From Spongiibacteraceae bacterium (GTDB lineage: Bacteria; Pseudomonadota; Gammaproteobacteria; Pseudomonadales; PIVM01), in NCBI GenBank assembly GCA_030618505.1, contig JAUXDF010000211.1:1-6090 (forward strand): DNA of 6,090 nucleotides, read 5' to 3'. The notes beneath the pieces were generated by a model that searched no databases, was not told the origin of the DNA, and saw nothing but the letters and a program-made list of their open reading frames with translations. Positions 5,576 through 6,090 of this stretch are shown here, one piece after another. The position numbers and the translations under genes were made by a program. The first letter of the stretch is position 1. Each line of letters opens with the position of its first letter.

Positions 5576-5932
5576 ATGCCACGTGTAAAACGAGGTGTGG
5601 TCGCACACCGTCGCCATAAGAAGATTTTAAAGCAAGCAAAAGGTTATTACGGAGCTCGTAGTCGGGTTTTTCGTGTAGCCAAACAGGCTGTTACTAAGGC
5701 GGGTCAATACGCTTACCGTGACCGTCGCCAGAGAAAGCGTCAGTTTCGTGCTCTTTGGATTGCTCGTATCAATGCAGCATCACGTGCTAATGGTTTGTCT
5801 TACAGCCGTTTGATCGCGGGTCTGAAAAAAGCACAGATCGTTTTGGATCGTCGTGTTTTAGCGGATATTGCGGTACATGATAAAGAAGCGTTTACTGTCG
5901 TAGTTGAAAAGGCGAAAGCTGCTCTGGCTTAA
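5576..5932 (+). CDS. rplT: 50S ribosomal protein L20 (bL20)
   Basis: L20 binds 23S rRNA early in 50S assembly and is also the autogenous repressor of rpmI-rplT in enterobacteria. The 118-residue length equals that of E. coli. The basic N-terminal extension (MPRVKRGVVAHRRHKKILKQ) and the block AGQYAYRDRRQRKRQFR are unmistakable, followed by the globular C-terminal domain (about 60-118, ending VEKAKAALA). ATG 5576 is preceded by GAGAGGA (5562-5568) at 7 bases. The stop codon overlaps the ATG of a short leader-like frame (TAATG). Nothing is unusual in the coding sequence. Confidence 0.98.
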   Translation: MPRVKRGVVAHRRHKKILKQAKGYYGARSRVFRVAKQAVTKAGQYAYRDRRQRKRQFRALWIARINAASRANGLSYSRLIAGLKKAQIVLDRRVLADIAVHDKEAFTVVVEKAKAALA

Positions 5933-6034
5933 TGTCCTGCTCAATACTTCTTCGTTTGTTTCTTCTTATGGGAGAGCAGCGTAGAGGTAAAGACAATCGC
6001 TAATTCGAAATAGGGAAAGAGCAGGCGCTCTTTC
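5918..6034 (+). promoter_or_regulatory. Possible attenuator leader upstream of pheST
   Basis: In enterobacteria pheST follows rplT and is controlled by attenuation through the Phe-rich pheM peptide. Here GCTGCTCT (5918-5925) can pair with AGAGCAGC (5973-5980), and GGGAGAGC (5970-5977) can instead pair with GCTCTTTC (6027-6034), the right arm of the terminator, with two wobbles. That gives mutually exclusive folds. Phe codons TTC TTC GTT TGT TTC TTC (5948-5965) lie between the first two segments, but they are in the rplT frame after its stop with no start codon. The frame that has an ATG (5932-6003, 23 residues, overlapping the rplT stop) is Leu-rich with one Phe. Attenuation is therefore suggestive, not shown. 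Confidence 0.3.
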
Positions 6035-6042
6035 CCTATTTT
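6008..6042 (+). terminator. Strong hairpin terminator or attenuator after rplT
   Basis: A perfect 15-bp stem (6008-6022 with 6027-6041) encloses the loop AGGC and ends in TTTT (6039-6042). It is the strongest terminator-like structure in the window. It either ends the thrS-infC-rpmI-rplT transcript or acts as the terminator of a pheST attenuator. CCCTAT in its right arm (6034-6039) can also pair with ATAGGG at 6046-6051, a competing downstream hairpin. The T-run is short and partly inside the arm. Confidence 0.75.
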
Positions 6043-6050
6043 GCTATAGG

Positions 6051-6070
6051 GCTTAGTGTTAAAGCTAAGC
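6051..6070 (+). other. Second leader hairpin downstream of the terminator
   Basis: GCTTAG (6051-6056) pairs perfectly with CTAAGC (6065-6070), with one further T-G pair inside. No T-run follows. A third small stem, CTCC/GGAG (6079-6082 with 6087-6090), runs into the window edge and may continue beyond it. These suggest that the leader before the next gene stays structured; their function is unknown. Confidence 0.35.
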
Positions 6071-6090
6071 AGTCCCTTCTCCCTCGGGAG

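Overview
The window is chromosomal housekeeping DNA from a gammaproteobacterium. The gene order tRNA-Val / thrS / infC / rpmI / rplT, the close match of the proteins to enterobacterial and pseudomonad versions as I remember them, the ATT start of infC and the CCA-encoding tRNA genes all point there. The moderate base composition would fit a marine Pseudomonadales/Cellvibrionales-type organism, but that placement is inference and no lineage-specific marker was found.

Layout. Positions 1-252 hold no gene. They carry a long hairpin-forming inverted repeat (4-75), a small cluster of TGTTACCCT repeats (136-174) and the terminator of a tRNA-Asn gene. tRNA-Asn(GTT) lies on the minus strand at 253-328 and has its own promoter with a GC-rich discriminator at 356-384. 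uvrB (510-2519, +) diverges from it. Next come tRNA-Val(GAC) (2617-2693) with a strong promoter and an intrinsic terminator, then a structured leader and thrS (2826-4751). infC (4755-5282) follows thrS by only 3 nt and starts at ATT, preceded by a GGAGG that lies inside the end of thrS. rpmI (5341-5535) and rplT (5576-5932) complete the run. The right edge (5933-6090) is a structured leader, very likely that of pheST (outside the window), with a 15-bp terminator hairpin.

How it works together. UvrB is the damage-verification helicase of nucleotide excision repair and is functionally separate. The other genes form the classic translation cluster: ThrRS charges tRNA-Thr, IF3 polices initiation, and L35 and L20 are 50S proteins. 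Several junctions look like feedback sites: a hairpin covering the thrS ribosome-binding site, the ATT start of infC, a hairpin plus U-rich stretch before rpmI, and an attenuator-like region after rplT. I see no defence system, transposase or other novel multi-gene system. The most unusual items are non-coding: the left-edge hairpin and the leader after rplT, where Phe codons are clustered but lie in a frame without a start codon.
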